A stretch of 64,000 bases of DNA from an uncultured Bacteroidales bacterium (lineage in GTDB: Bacteria > Bacteroidota > Bacteroidia > Bacteroidales > UBA932), in contig CAJONC010000001.1 of assembly GCA_905235675.1 (NCBI GenBank), positions 62,001 through 126,000 on the forward strand, in the 5' to 3' direction. Each line of letters begins with the position of its first letter. The stretch's first letter is position 1. Positions 54,534 through 63,123 of this stretch are shown here, piece after piece. The notes under the pieces are model-generated. The model searched no databases and had not been told where the DNA came from. It worked only from the letters and a program-made list of their open reading frames with translations. Position numbers and translations under genes: made by a program.

Positions 54534-55949
54534 ATGAAACATACTATCAAGGCACTGGCACTTGCCGTCACAGCTGTCGTATTTCTATCCTGCGGAAAGA
54601 AAACTGAGACTTATCCCATGTTCTGGACCTGGCTCGAAGACCTTCCGGACATTGACATGGAAAGCGCCTTCACCCACATGGAAGAGGCAGGGCTCGACGC
54701 GGTGATGCTGCATGCAGCCTCCATTGAAGACTATGAGAAGGATGTTGAGATAGCCCGTCGGCACGGCATCAAGGTCTATGCCTGGGTATGGACGCTGAAT
54801 CCTCCCCGCCAGGAGAGGGCGCAGATGCTGGAGGAGCATCCCGACTGGTTCAGCGTGAACCGGCTCGGGCAGAGCGTGGTGGACTTCAAGGCCTATGTAA
54901 ATTCCTACAAGTTCCTCTGCCCCGCCCTTCCCGAAGTGAGGGAATACCTGAGGGACAAGGTGCAGGCCATCTGCGACGTGGACGGAGTGGAAGGCATCTG
55001 CCTCGACTATTGCCGCCTGATTGACTGCGTCCTTCCCATCTCGCTTGCATACAATTACAAACTGACGCAGGACACCGAGGTGTTCCCCGAATACGATTTC
55101 GGATACCATCCCGCCATGATTGAGAAATTCATGCAGCAGTACGGTTACGACCCTCGGGAACTGGATGACCCCAGCCGCGACGGGAACTGGCGCGAATTCC
55201 GCTGCGAACAGGTGACCGAAGTTGCCAACATAATGTGCGACGTGGCCCACAAGGCTGGAAAGAAGGTTACCGCCTCCCCCTTCGCCGCCATAGGTCTCGA
55301 CAAATTCATGGTATACCAGGACTTCGCGAAATGGGACCTCGACATGGTGCACCCTATGGCCTACACCGATTTCTACACCATGGACGCATCCTTCGCCTAT
55401 GACGCTACCTTGAGCAACTATCTCGGAAAGGGCGGAAAGACCACGCTGATGTGCGGAGTGGACACCGAACTCGGAGGAGATCCGGAGGATATTTTCGACA
55501 AGATGGACGCAGCCTTCAGGGCAGGTGCACAGGGCATCTCGCTCTACACTATAGAAGGTCTCGACCCGGCCGGACTCCGCGCCCGTTTCAAATTGTATGC
55601 AGACAGCCTCCGCGCAGTGCGTGCTGCAGGAAAACTCCCCGAAGCCCCTGCAGTCGCGCCTTCACTCGACCCGTTTGAAAATCCCACGCTGATGGCAGTG
55701 ATAGAACGCAACATGCAGCGCATGATTGCAAACGGAGCGATACATGAGCGCAGCGTTAACGGAATGATAAAGGACGACCTTTCGGTAACTTATCCCGCAC
55801 TTGAACTCGGGGAATACGAACTTGTATTCGAAAACGACCGCCTTCGCACCTACAGGGTGACGGACGCAGCCAGCGGCAAGACTCTCGACCTACTGCTGAT
55901 AGTCTACGGAGACATTATCTCCGGATGGGATTTAAGGCTGGTGGAATAA
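54534..55949 (+). CDS. GHL10-like TIM-barrel lipoprotein (putative glycoside hydrolase)
   Basis: 471 residues. Lipobox FLSC gives Cys20. The body has a TIM-barrel pattern: EEAGLDAVMLHAAS, HGIKVYAWVWTL, CDVDGVEGICLDYCRL, VTASPFAAIGLD, LDMVHPMAYTDFY, GISLYTIEGLD. The ordered segments H-x-KVYAW, GICLDYCR and MVHPMAYTDFY match glycosyl-hydrolase-like 10 proteins (also DUF4015-type), where acidic residues of the LDY and barrel strands are presumed catalytic. A smaller C-terminal beta region follows (YELVFENDRLRTYRVT). Substrate not known. A second member of the same superfamily opens the operon at the end of this window, so they may act on related glycans. Confidence 0.65.
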   Translation: MKHTIKALALAVTAVVFLSCGKKTETYPMFWTWLEDLPDIDMESAFTHMEEAGLDAVMLHAASIEDYEKDVEIARRHGIKVYAWVWTLNPPRQERAQMLEEHPDWFSVNRLGQSVVDFKAYVNSYKFLCPALPEVREYLRDKVQAICDVDGVEGICLDYCRLIDCVLPISLAYNYKLTQDTEVFPEYDFGYHPAMIEKFMQQYGYDPRELDDPSRDGNWREFRCEQVTEVANIMCDVAHKAGKKVTASPFAAIGLDKFMVYQDFAKWDLDMVHPMAYTDFYTMDASFAYDATLSNYLGKGGKTTLMCGVDTELGGDPEDIFDKMDAAFRAGAQGISLYTIEGLDPAGLRARFKLYADSLRAVRAAGKLPEAPAVAPSLDPFENPTLMAVIERNMQRMIANGAIHERSVNGMIKDDLSVTYPALELGEYELVFENDRLRTYRVTDAASGKTLDLLLIVYGDIISGWDLRLVE

Positions 55950-55959
55950 AGGCCCCGAA

Positions 55960-58623
55960 TCAATATACATTCCAGTAAGGGAGGACTTCCGGCGTCATGT
56001 CCAGGCAGGGAAGAAGTTCCTCCGGCAGATACTCGCGTTTCACCGCCATACGGAGCATGAAGCGGCGCCACCACCCTGCCGTCATCTGCACATAACCTCC
56101 CTTGCCGCGGCCGGTGCCGAAGGAATTCTCGACTATCCATTCCGACACTTCTCCGTTGCCGTCCAGACGCGCACCGCACATGGTTATCGCATGTACCGAG
56201 GACATGTCCCTGGTATCGAGAAGTTCGGCCTTGGTCATTTCCGCATCTATCCCGAGCATGGCTTCAAGGGGGAACAGGGAAGAATCATAGACGCCTTCAT
56301 CTTCAAGTTCATCCTGATATGTATCGGCCGTGAAATAGAATTTGTCTCCACCGCGAAGCGACGCGAGTCCTATGCTTTCCAGTTTTTCGGCAGGAAGATT
56401 CAGGAAGGTCCATTCAGGCGCGTCGGCGGCGCTGCGCGAAGCTTCAACCCTGAACAGCTTGTTGTAGGGCAGGCGCGGGTCATTCATCAGGACGACATAG
56501 GCGGCTGCGAGGCCGGGTGTTACGAAAGCATCCCTGAAAGATGCCGGAGTGTAACGGCGGCCTTCGTATTCAAACTCTGAGGGAGGAGTGCCGAGGGAAA
56601 GGGCGAGCAGTTTCTGCACATCCGCGAGGGCGGCGCTGCGGACAGCCTCGGGGTCCGTGGTTTCCCTCATTCGGAGCCCGTAGGCACGGAGTATATGCCT
56701 GAGTTTCCTTCGCAGCAGTACGGAATTCTGCGAATCGGGAGTTTCAGGCATTGCCTCGGACGGCACAAGCCCGTATTTTTCAATAAGATAGACGGCTGTC
56801 ATAAACTGGCCTCCGTCCCATATAGGCCTGTCGAAAAGAGCCTCGTTGAAACGGCTGTCCACCGGTTCCTTGCGGTGCTCCCATGCTTCTGTCAGGAAAA
56901 GATTGGATTTTTCAAGCAGATCCCAGTAATAATTGTAGACCGCAGAGAACTCATGCTCTCCCCTGAGCACGTTTGCAGTGGAGAAGAACCAGCATCTTCC
57001 GGAACGGGCCTGGTCCGTTATCGTAGACGCCCGCAGGAAAATGTCGGTTCCCGTGGTGTCCGCAGTCCTGTAAACCGTAGGCACAAGGGATCCTATGCCC
57101 TCGGCATCATGTGCGGAAGGTTCAGGATATCCGAAAGATGACGGGAGGGCCGGATCAAGGCTTGCCGCGGGGAGATATGGCGGACGCCTGTTTCCCATCA
57201 TGGGCCTGAATTCAAAATCCTCTCCCCTGCGTTCCAGGAATTCCGACCGAACGCTTTCCAGCAGTTTGGGATCGGTATAGAGTTCAATCGCAGACCAGTA
57301 CAACACCTTCGCGGCGCCGAGGGCGCCTTTGGTTCCTATAGTAGTTCCTCCGCCCGCCACCTGCTGCCAGCTGTGCCCCACTCCTCCGGGAGCGAAACAC
57401 GCATAGCGGAAACTCCCTGTAGGAACGGCCCAGGTGACATTCCCCACATCGCTCGACACATAGGCTTCGTAGCCCTCTTCCGAAGGGGGCACCACTATGG
57501 AAAGCTTGTCAATGAGCGAAGCGTCCGCGCCCGACTCGGCGGCTATCGCACGGGCGAATTCCATCTCGCGGGCATCCAGTTTCAGGCCTCCGACCTTCGA
57601 CAGGGAACGCCCCACTAGATCTGCCATAGCGTCATTCGGGAGCCTCTCATAGTTGCCGGAGAGTATCTCATACTCGAAACTCGTCCCCGTGCCCATCGCT
57701 GCACCCTCGGCAGCCTTCAGCGCACGGTCGAGTATGTCCTGCACCACCTCGCGCGAAGGACTGCGGAAGAAATACTTCACGCTCGCACGGTCCGGCACCA
57801 CGTTTGGCGCCTTGCCGCCGTCGGTAATCACATAATGGATACGGGAAGTCTGGGGGACATGCTCCCGCATCATGTTCATCATATAGTCGAACGCTTCCAC
57901 CGCATCGAGGGCGGAACGGCCGGCATCGGGGGCTCCGGATGCATGGGAGGATTTCCCCTTGAAAGTGAAGAGAACCTGCACATTGGCAAGGCCGGGAGTC
58001 CTGTTCACGGTATTGCGGGTGTCGGGATGCCAGTCGAGCATGGCATCGAGGCCGTCGAACACGCCCTCACGCATCATGTATGCCTTCCCGCCACCGCCTT
58101 CCTCGGCAGGGCAGCCGAAAAGTTTCACCGTTCCCGCATGACCGGAAGCTTCAAGCCATTTGGCTACCGCGACCGCCCCTGCGACGGAACCCGTCCCGAG
58201 AAGGTTGTGCCCGCAGGCATGGCCGGCGGCACCCTGCACCAGGGCCTTTCGGTAAGCCACGGTATCCTGGCTCATTCCGGCGATGGCATCATACTCCGCC
58301 ATCATCCCTATTACGGGACTCCCGCTGCCATAGCTCGCGACGAACGCGGTCGGGATACCCCCCGCCTGCCTCTCCACCCGGAAGCCCTGGCTTTCGAGGA
58401 AAGACATCCACTGCTCTGCGCTGCGGAACTCCTTGTAGGCGGTTTCGGCATAATTGAATATATTTTTCTGCAGGGAATCGTACAGACGGAAATTCCCGTC
58501 GAGGTAATTCACCCCGACTCCGGCAAGCTTCGCCGCCTTCCTGGAATTTGCGGAAAACGCGGGAGCGGCCAGCAGGGCGAGCGTCAAAAAGGATATCAGG
58601 AACTTTTTCATACGGCTGTTCAT
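55960..58623 (-). CDS. Fusion of M20 amidohydrolase and bleomycin-hydrolase-type (C1B) cysteine peptidase, secreted
   Basis: 887 residues. A signal peptide (1-25) leads into an M20/AbgB-type domain (about 40-450) with metal-site residues in EYDAIAG (Asp112), GHACGHNLLGTGS (His135, His139), CPAEEGGGG (Glu174, Glu175), DWHP (His199) and GGVGHSW (His417). After a linker (about 475-510) comes a papain-like C1B domain: Gln538 and Cys544 in DQARSGRCWFFS, His811 in SVHAITMCG and Asn833 in WIVENSFG, matching the PepC/bleomycin hydrolase triad. One chain thus joins an aminoacyl-hydrolase of p-aminobenzoyl-glutamate type to an aminopeptidase. It is last in a six-gene operon, overlapping the GltS gene as ATGA. 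The likely role is stepwise peptide breakdown in the periplasm. Confidence 0.85.
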   Translation of the reverse strand: MNSRMKKFLISFLTLALLAAPAFSANSRKAAKLAGVGVNYLDGNFRLYDSLQKNIFNYAETAYKEFRSAEQWMSFLESQGFRVERQAGGIPTAFVASYGSGSPVIGMMAEYDAIAGMSQDTVAYRKALVQGAAGHACGHNLLGTGSVAGAVAVAKWLEASGHAGTVKLFGCPAEEGGGGKAYMMREGVFDGLDAMLDWHPDTRNTVNRTPGLANVQVLFTFKGKSSHASGAPDAGRSALDAVEAFDYMMNMMREHVPQTSRIHYVITDGGKAPNVVPDRASVKYFFRSPSREVVQDILDRALKAAEGAAMGTGTSFEYEILSGNYERLPNDAMADLVGRSLSKVGGLKLDAREMEFARAIAAESGADASLIDKLSIVVPPSEEGYEAYVSSDVGNVTWAVPTGSFRYACFAPGGVGHSWQQVAGGGTTIGTKGALGAAKVLYWSAIELYTDPKLLESVRSEFLERRGEDFEFRPMMGNRRPPYLPAASLDPALPSSFGYPEPSAHDAEGIGSLVPTVYRTADTTGTDIFLRASTITDQARSGRCWFFSTANVLRGEHEFSAVYNYYWDLLEKSNLFLTEAWEHRKEPVDSRFNEALFDRPIWDGGQFMTAVYLIEKYGLVPSEAMPETPDSQNSVLLRRKLRHILRAYGLRMRETTDPEAVRSAALADVQKLLALSLGTPPSEFEYEGRRYTPASFRDAFVTPGLAAAYVVLMNDPRLPYNKLFRVEASRSAADAPEWTFLNLPAEKLESIGLASLRGGDKFYFTADTYQDELEDEGVYDSSLFPLEAMLGIDAEMTKAELLDTRDMSSVHAITMCGARLDGNGEVSEWIVENSFGTGRGKGGYVQMTAGWWRRFMLRMAVKREYLPEELLPCLDMTPEVLPYWNVY

Positions 58624-59954
58624 CGGGCGGGTTTAGTGAACCAGCCCTTGAAATGCGAGATTAGCATTATTCCGGCACCGAGCAGGGCGCACAAAGCGAT
58701 AAAAAGCCCTCCCTTGCCATAAGCGAAGGCAAGAGGGGAAAAGGTAACAAGGGAAATCTCGACAGGGGCCATGTAGAGATAGGCTATCGCATAGTCGTCG
58801 AGGCATCCGCTTTTGGAATCGGGGTCGCATATACGCAGCAGGGCTATTCCCATTGCCATGGTTCCGGTAAACCATCCCCAGGTGAAAATGGACTTCTCGA
58901 ATGGATAGCTTGCATGCATACGGCGGCCCACCATGAAGACGTAGAGCAGGGTGCAGACCAGTCCTACGGTAAGCAGAATCAGCAGCGGAACTATATACCT
59001 GCCCACGACCTGGAGTTTGATGGAGGCTACGCCGAAGGCCACAAGGTAATCGGTGAAAGCGCCGCTGAGATGCCCTATAATAGGCTTGGAGACATGTTCT
59101 TCGACCTTTATCCTGCTTATCAGCCATCTTACCAGCAGCCCTGTTATGAAGGCGCAGCTGAACACCGGCAGCATCAGCACAGGCCAGAAATGCGCTATCA
59201 GCTTGCTGATTCCATAGCCTCCGAGGGCGGTGATGGCGACGATGGCGAAATTGAAGGTCATGGAGTCGAGGGAGATGGCGGAAAAGGACGCTTCTCCCAT
59301 GCTGCTGCGCCTGTCCTTGGGAAGAATGCCGGTGCGCAGTTCCGGAGGGAGATTTTCGAACTTCTGGAGAAAAGCTGTCTTTCCGTGGTTGGCTCCCCAG
59401 GAGATAATCCACATTCCGATGATTACGGATGCGATTATGCCTACCGTGGCCGCAGTCATTGCCAGGGACTGCATCTCCTCCACGCCATAACCGGCGAAGG
59501 CCTCGCCTATGGCCGCCGCCGTTCCGTGGCCGCCGCAGAATCCGGCGGGCATAGAAAGGCCGAAGGACGCGTCGAGGGGCCAGAACTTCCCGAGCACCCA
59601 TAGCCCGAGGGCGCCGCCGAGGGCCCACTGCAGCAACATTCCGGACTGGGAATAAGCCCACATCCTTCCTATGCGCGAGGTTCCGTCATTGGATCGCCGG
59701 CCAGAGGAGGTAAGGGGTATGCAGCTGAAAACCAATGCGATGAGTATGCTCGCATAGGTGCTCATATTGTCCGACAAAGGCAGCCAGCCCAACAGCTCGG
59801 GGCCGAAGACGAGTCCAAGGAAACCGGCTATCAGGCTCGGGGGTATGAAAAGGCGCTGAATCACCCGCACCCTGGTACGCAGATACTTGCCAAGCAAAAG
59901 AAGCAGGGAGATAATGCCTGCGTCAACCAGAAGCGTCCATGGGGTGAAATTCAT
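58620..59954 (-). CDS. GltS-type sodium:glutamate symporter
   Basis: 444 residues with ten or more predicted TM helices. Two inverted halves carry GltS signatures: RLFIPPSLIAGFLGLVFGPELLG near the N-terminus and FCGGHGTAAAIGEAFAGYG in the first half, with LSGAFTDYLVAFGVASIKL and the re-entrant FTWGWFTGTMAMGIALLRI in the second. GltS imports glutamate with Na+ across the inner membrane. It is flanked by and overlaps (ATGA at both ends) the Ntn hydrolase and the M20-C1 fusion enzyme, which fits uptake of glutamate freed by their action. A related organic-anion substrate cannot be excluded. Inner membrane. Confidence 0.85.
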   Translation of the reverse strand: MNFTPWTLLVDAGIISLLLLLGKYLRTRVRVIQRLFIPPSLIAGFLGLVFGPELLGWLPLSDNMSTYASILIALVFSCIPLTSSGRRSNDGTSRIGRMWAYSQSGMLLQWALGGALGLWVLGKFWPLDASFGLSMPAGFCGGHGTAAAIGEAFAGYGVEEMQSLAMTAATVGIIASVIIGMWIISWGANHGKTAFLQKFENLPPELRTGILPKDRRSSMGEASFSAISLDSMTFNFAIVAITALGGYGISKLIAHFWPVLMLPVFSCAFITGLLVRWLISRIKVEEHVSKPIIGHLSGAFTDYLVAFGVASIKLQVVGRYIVPLLILLTVGLVCTLLYVFMVGRRMHASYPFEKSIFTWGWFTGTMAMGIALLRICDPDSKSGCLDDYAIAYLYMAPVEISLVTFSPLAFAYGKGGLFIALCALLGAGIMLISHFKGWFTKPAR

Positions 59955-61111
59955 AACTTGACAACAGTTTTAAAACCGTCGAAGCGCCTGCAGGCGGCCT
60001 CGTTGTATTCCTTCACCGCCGCAACATCCATGCCTGAGGCACGCAGGCTGCGGTCGAGCCTGCGCCCTTCGCGGAGTTCCTCTTTCTCCGCCTTGCGCAC
60101 TTCTTTCATTATACGCTTCAACGGCTTGACTTCCAGATATCTGGCATCCCAGTCAATGGTCCGGAGGGCCGAACTCAGATCCACAGCGGAAAGATTTGCG
60201 GGAGCATCCCCGATAAGGATTCCTGCTATCTCGTCTCCGGCCGCCACCCAGACGGGAACGGCATAGCTGCAAGGGGTGAAACCGGGGGCCACCCACATCA
60301 TCCCCGAGTCGGCCCTCTCCCCTTCCGCCACTCCTTCTATCACAATGGAACAGGTAGTGCTCATGCGGGGGATGAAGTCGTGCTGGTAAATATACCCGTC
60401 CCGCCTGCCGCGCAGGGCGTCGCCACCGTCCAGCACATTGACGAAGGAACGGCCCGCTTCGAGGAAGAACTCCGGCCTGAAGGCCTTGGGCCCCGACATT
60501 ATCTCTTCCATCGAGGCATAACGGGCGAATCCGCGTCCGCGGCCCTCCTCTCCTGAAAGGGAGAAGTTGGTGCGGAAGAGGTACCCTCCCTCCGGCACGT
60601 CGTAACGCACATAGGCGCTATCCGATACCTCGAAATACGCCGCCCCGCCGCAGGCGTCTATCACCGCGAAATTGGAACTGAGTTCCATGGGACGGGGCCT
60701 GTTGTCGATAAGAGCCACGAAATCGTCCAGCGTGCGGCAGCAGCCGAGAGCCTGCGACATGAATTCGCCGTTGCGCGTGGCTGTGCCGGAAGATTCCGGA
60801 CGAATGTTGTAGGAAAGGTTGTTGCTGATCGCGAAGCCGGCCTCGTTTATGCCGGCATAGGCATTCCGGCGGGCCTTGTCGGAAGTGGGGAAAAGCGCGG
60901 TATATGCGTAGCGCTCCCCCTTTATGTGGGCTATGCAGTTGTACGGGTTGGAAGCGTCGCGCTGCTTCCAGATCATTGGCCTTCCCGTGCCGCTGGCTTC
61001 GGCCGACACTATCGCGGTGGTGCAGCAGAAAGCCTGCACTGAACACAGCGTCAGCACCAGCGACAAAGCGGCGAAGAGCCTACTTCCTGATCTTGTACCC
61101 GTAGTATGCAT
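59951..61111 (-). CDS. Secreted Ntn hydrolase (C45/acyltransferase-like)
   Basis: 386 residues. The N-terminal hydrophobic segment (about 11-28) ends at VQAFCC, leaving Cys29 or Cys30 at the mature N-terminus as expected for an N-terminal nucleophile. Conserved elements include PMIWKQRD (the catalytic Arg/Asp strand), AGINEAGFAISNN, GGAAYFEVSD and FRTNF. The layout matches the penicillin-acyltransferase-like C45 or related choloylglycine/C69 group, which cleave or transfer amide-linked acyl groups. The start ATG lies 32 bases inside the end of the MFS gene, and the stop overlaps the GltS start as ATGA. Substrate unknown; neighbours suggest an N-acyl amino acid or acylated peptide. Confidence 0.75.
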   Translation of the reverse strand: MHTTGTRSGSRLFAALSLVLTLCSVQAFCCTTAIVSAEASGTGRPMIWKQRDASNPYNCIAHIKGERYAYTALFPTSDKARRNAYAGINEAGFAISNNLSYNIRPESSGTATRNGEFMSQALGCCRTLDDFVALIDNRPRPMELSSNFAVIDACGGAAYFEVSDSAYVRYDVPEGGYLFRTNFSLSGEEGRGRGFARYASMEEIMSGPKAFRPEFFLEAGRSFVNVLDGGDALRGRRDGYIYQHDFIPRMSTTCSIVIEGVAEGERADSGMMWVAPGFTPCSYAVPVWVAAGDEIAGILIGDAPANLSAVDLSSALRTIDWDARYLEVKPLKRIMKEVRKAEKEELREGRRLDRSLRASGMDVAAVKEYNEAACRRFDGFKTVVKL

Positions 61112-62270
61112 AGAACATTATCAGAAGATAGAAAGGCAGGCAGATCCAATATGCATTCTGGCTTCCCACCCAGTCTTTCATCGCTCCGAAGAGCAGGGGA
61201 ATCAGGGCGCCGCCGCCTATCGAAGCCACCAGCAGGGAGGATCCCTTCTTGGTGAATTTGCCGAGGTCCACTATGGCAAGGGGCCAGATGGCGGGATACA
61301 TCAGAGAGCATGCGAAACTCAGCAGGGCCACGCACCAGACCGATACCTGCGGAGGCGTGAGCACGATGAGCAGTGAATCCACAACTGCCACCCAGGTGCA
61401 GATACGAAGGGCCTGGACCTGCGAAATGATGCGGGGGATGCAGATGATTCCTATGATGTAGCCGCAGGCCATTCCGATTCCGGGCCATACGGTGTAGCGT
61501 TCGGGATTGGAGAGGCCTATGTCCTGCGCGTAATCGAGCACGGTGAGCAGGGCGAGGTTCTCCACGCCCACATAAACGAAGAGTGCGAGGGCGCCGAGCA
61601 CGAGGTGGGGGAACTGCCATATAGAGGTCTTGCCGGCCGCATAGGGGCAGTCCTCCTCGTTTTCCTCCCCTTCCGCCTTGATCTCTTCGAGCGGGGCGAA
61701 GAAGGTGACTATGCCCAGCAGCACCACCACGCCTATGATAATCATTAGGGGCAGGTCCAGGTCTCCCAGTCCCACGGCCTCGATGGGCTTGCGAGTTACC
61801 GCCGCAATGAAGATGGAAGGGAGGGACAGGGCCAGGGAGTTGCATATTCCCATTATGCTGATTCGCCGTGCGGCGCTGTCGATGGGGCCGAGTATGGTTA
61901 CATAGGGGTTGATGGCCGCCTGCAGGACAGTATTGGCCGTGCCGCTGATGAAGCAGGCCAGAAGGTAAAGGGCGAAGCTCTCGAGCCTTGCCGCGGGGAT
62001 GAACAGCGCGAATGCCAGTGCGAACATGAAGAACGACAGCGACATGGTGTGCTTGTACCCTATCCTGTTGATTATGGAAGATGCAGGGAAGCTGAACACC
62101 AGGAAGGCCAGGAAAGTGGCGGCAATCACCAGATAGCTCTGGGCGGAGTTCAGGTTAAGGTTGTTTTCGAGGAACGGCACGAAGTAGCCGTTGATTCCCG
62201 TGGCGAATCCCACGGTGAAGAACATCATCCCTATGAAGGCAAGGGGAACTATGTATTTGTTGCGGGCCAT
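61080..62270 (-). CDS. MFS sugar transporter (FucP/GGP-like)
   Basis: 396 residues from ATG 62270 (MARNKYIVPLAF); an upstream TTG would add nine residues into the kinase gene. About 12 TM helices with FFTVGFATGINGYFVPFLE, a cytoplasmic loop (AEGEENEEDCPYAAGK) between halves and C-terminus GYKIRK. The pattern matches the Bacteroidetes sugar:H+ symporters of the FucP-like group (glucose/galactose, L-fucose or N-acetyl-hexosamine transport). It follows a BadF-type amino-sugar kinase by one base, making an import-and-phosphorylate pair. Which sugar is unsure; amino sugar is favoured by the kinase. The 3' end overlaps the Ntn hydrolase gene by 32 bases. Confidence 0.8.
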   Translation of the reverse strand: MARNKYIVPLAFIGMMFFTVGFATGINGYFVPFLENNLNLNSAQSYLVIAATFLAFLVFSFPASSIINRIGYKHTMSLSFFMFALAFALFIPAARLESFALYLLACFISGTANTVLQAAINPYVTILGPIDSAARRISIMGICNSLALSLPSIFIAAVTRKPIEAVGLGDLDLPLMIIIGVVVLLGIVTFFAPLEEIKAEGEENEEDCPYAAGKTSIWQFPHLVLGALALFVYVGVENLALLTVLDYAQDIGLSNPERYTVWPGIGMACGYIIGIICIPRIISQVQALRICTWVAVVDSLLIVLTPPQVSVWCVALLSFACSLMYPAIWPLAIVDLGKFTKKGSSLLVASIGGGALIPLLFGAMKDWVGSQNAYWICLPFYLLIMFYAYYGYKIRK

Positions 62271-62271
62271 T

Positions 62272-63120
62272 TCAGTTTTCGGTGTGATATTTGACAAGAC
62301 CTTCCATCGGAGCCTGGAGTATGGTTCCCATCTTCATTCCGAACTCTTCCACCACATTCTGCAGCAGGGGCTTGAAATAGTATGCGACGGATCCCACAGC
62401 GTTGAAGGTATATTTCTGATAATCAGGATAATGCGTCACTATCAGCAGGAAGAACTGACGGAAGGCGTCGGTCACCAGTTCAGGGAAGTAGGGGTCGAAG
62501 TCGAGATGCTCGTTGATAAATTTGGCATACTTGGCGCAGAAGCGGTTGGGGAAGGGCTTGGTGTAGATGGTGTCTATGAGCTCTTCGTTGCTCATGCCAA
62601 GCTCTCCGGCCACAAGCGCATAAACATTGTCAGGCATATTGTGCCTGATGAAATCGGTAATCATGCGTTTGCCGAGGTTTCCGCCGGAACCCTCGTCCCC
62701 GAGTATGAAGCCGCAGGAATCAACGTTCAGGCCCTCGTTGCAACCGTCGTACAGGCAGCTGTTGGCCCCGGTGCCGAGAATGGCGGCAAAGCCGGGCTCG
62801 CGCTGCAGCAGCGCCCTGCACGATGCCAGGGTATCCATAGCTATGAAGACCTTCTCCGCTGCGGTGAACACCTCGCGCAGCACGCCCTCCATGAAAGGAT
62901 ACTGCATCTCGGTCACGCCCGCCCCGTAGAAATATATCTCGCTGACCTGCAGCGGGTCGAGGGCTGCAGGAAGGTTCTCCCTGATATCGGCCACTATCTG
63001 CGGGCCGGAAATATAGTTGGGATTGTAGCCCTGGCTGAAAAATGATATGCGCTCAGCTCCGTCCCTGCTCACGCAGGCCCATTCGGTCTTGGTAGCGCCG
63101 CTGTCTGCAATCAGTATCAT
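62272..63120 (-). CDS. BadF/BadG-family kinase (N-acetylglucosamine kinase-like)
   Basis: 282 residues. Phosphate-1 motif MILIADSGATKTEW (ADSGATKT) at the N-terminus, the phosphate-2 region FAAILGTGANSC and DEGSGGNLGKRMITD, typical of the ASKHA kinases that phosphorylate N-acetylglucosamine or N-acetylmuramic acid. Bacteroidetes proteins of exactly this form are annotated as N-acetylglucosamine kinases, and a related BadF-type kinase acts on MurNAc in oral Bacteroidetes. Cytoplasmic. It sits between the GHL10-like lipoprotein (3 bases) and the MFS transporter (1 base), so it probably phosphorylates the imported sugar at entry to catabolism. Confidence 0.8.
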   Translation of the reverse strand: MILIADSGATKTEWACVSRDGAERISFFSQGYNPNYISGPQIVADIRENLPAALDPLQVSEIYFYGAGVTEMQYPFMEGVLREVFTAAEKVFIAMDTLASCRALLQREPGFAAILGTGANSCLYDGCNEGLNVDSCGFILGDEGSGGNLGKRMITDFIRHNMPDNVYALVAGELGMSNEELIDTIYTKPFPNRFCAKYAKFINEHLDFDPYFPELVTDAFRQFFLLIVTHYPDYQKYTFNAVGSVAYYFKPLLQNVVEEFGMKMGTILQAPMEGLVKYHTEN

Positions 63121-63123
63121 CTG

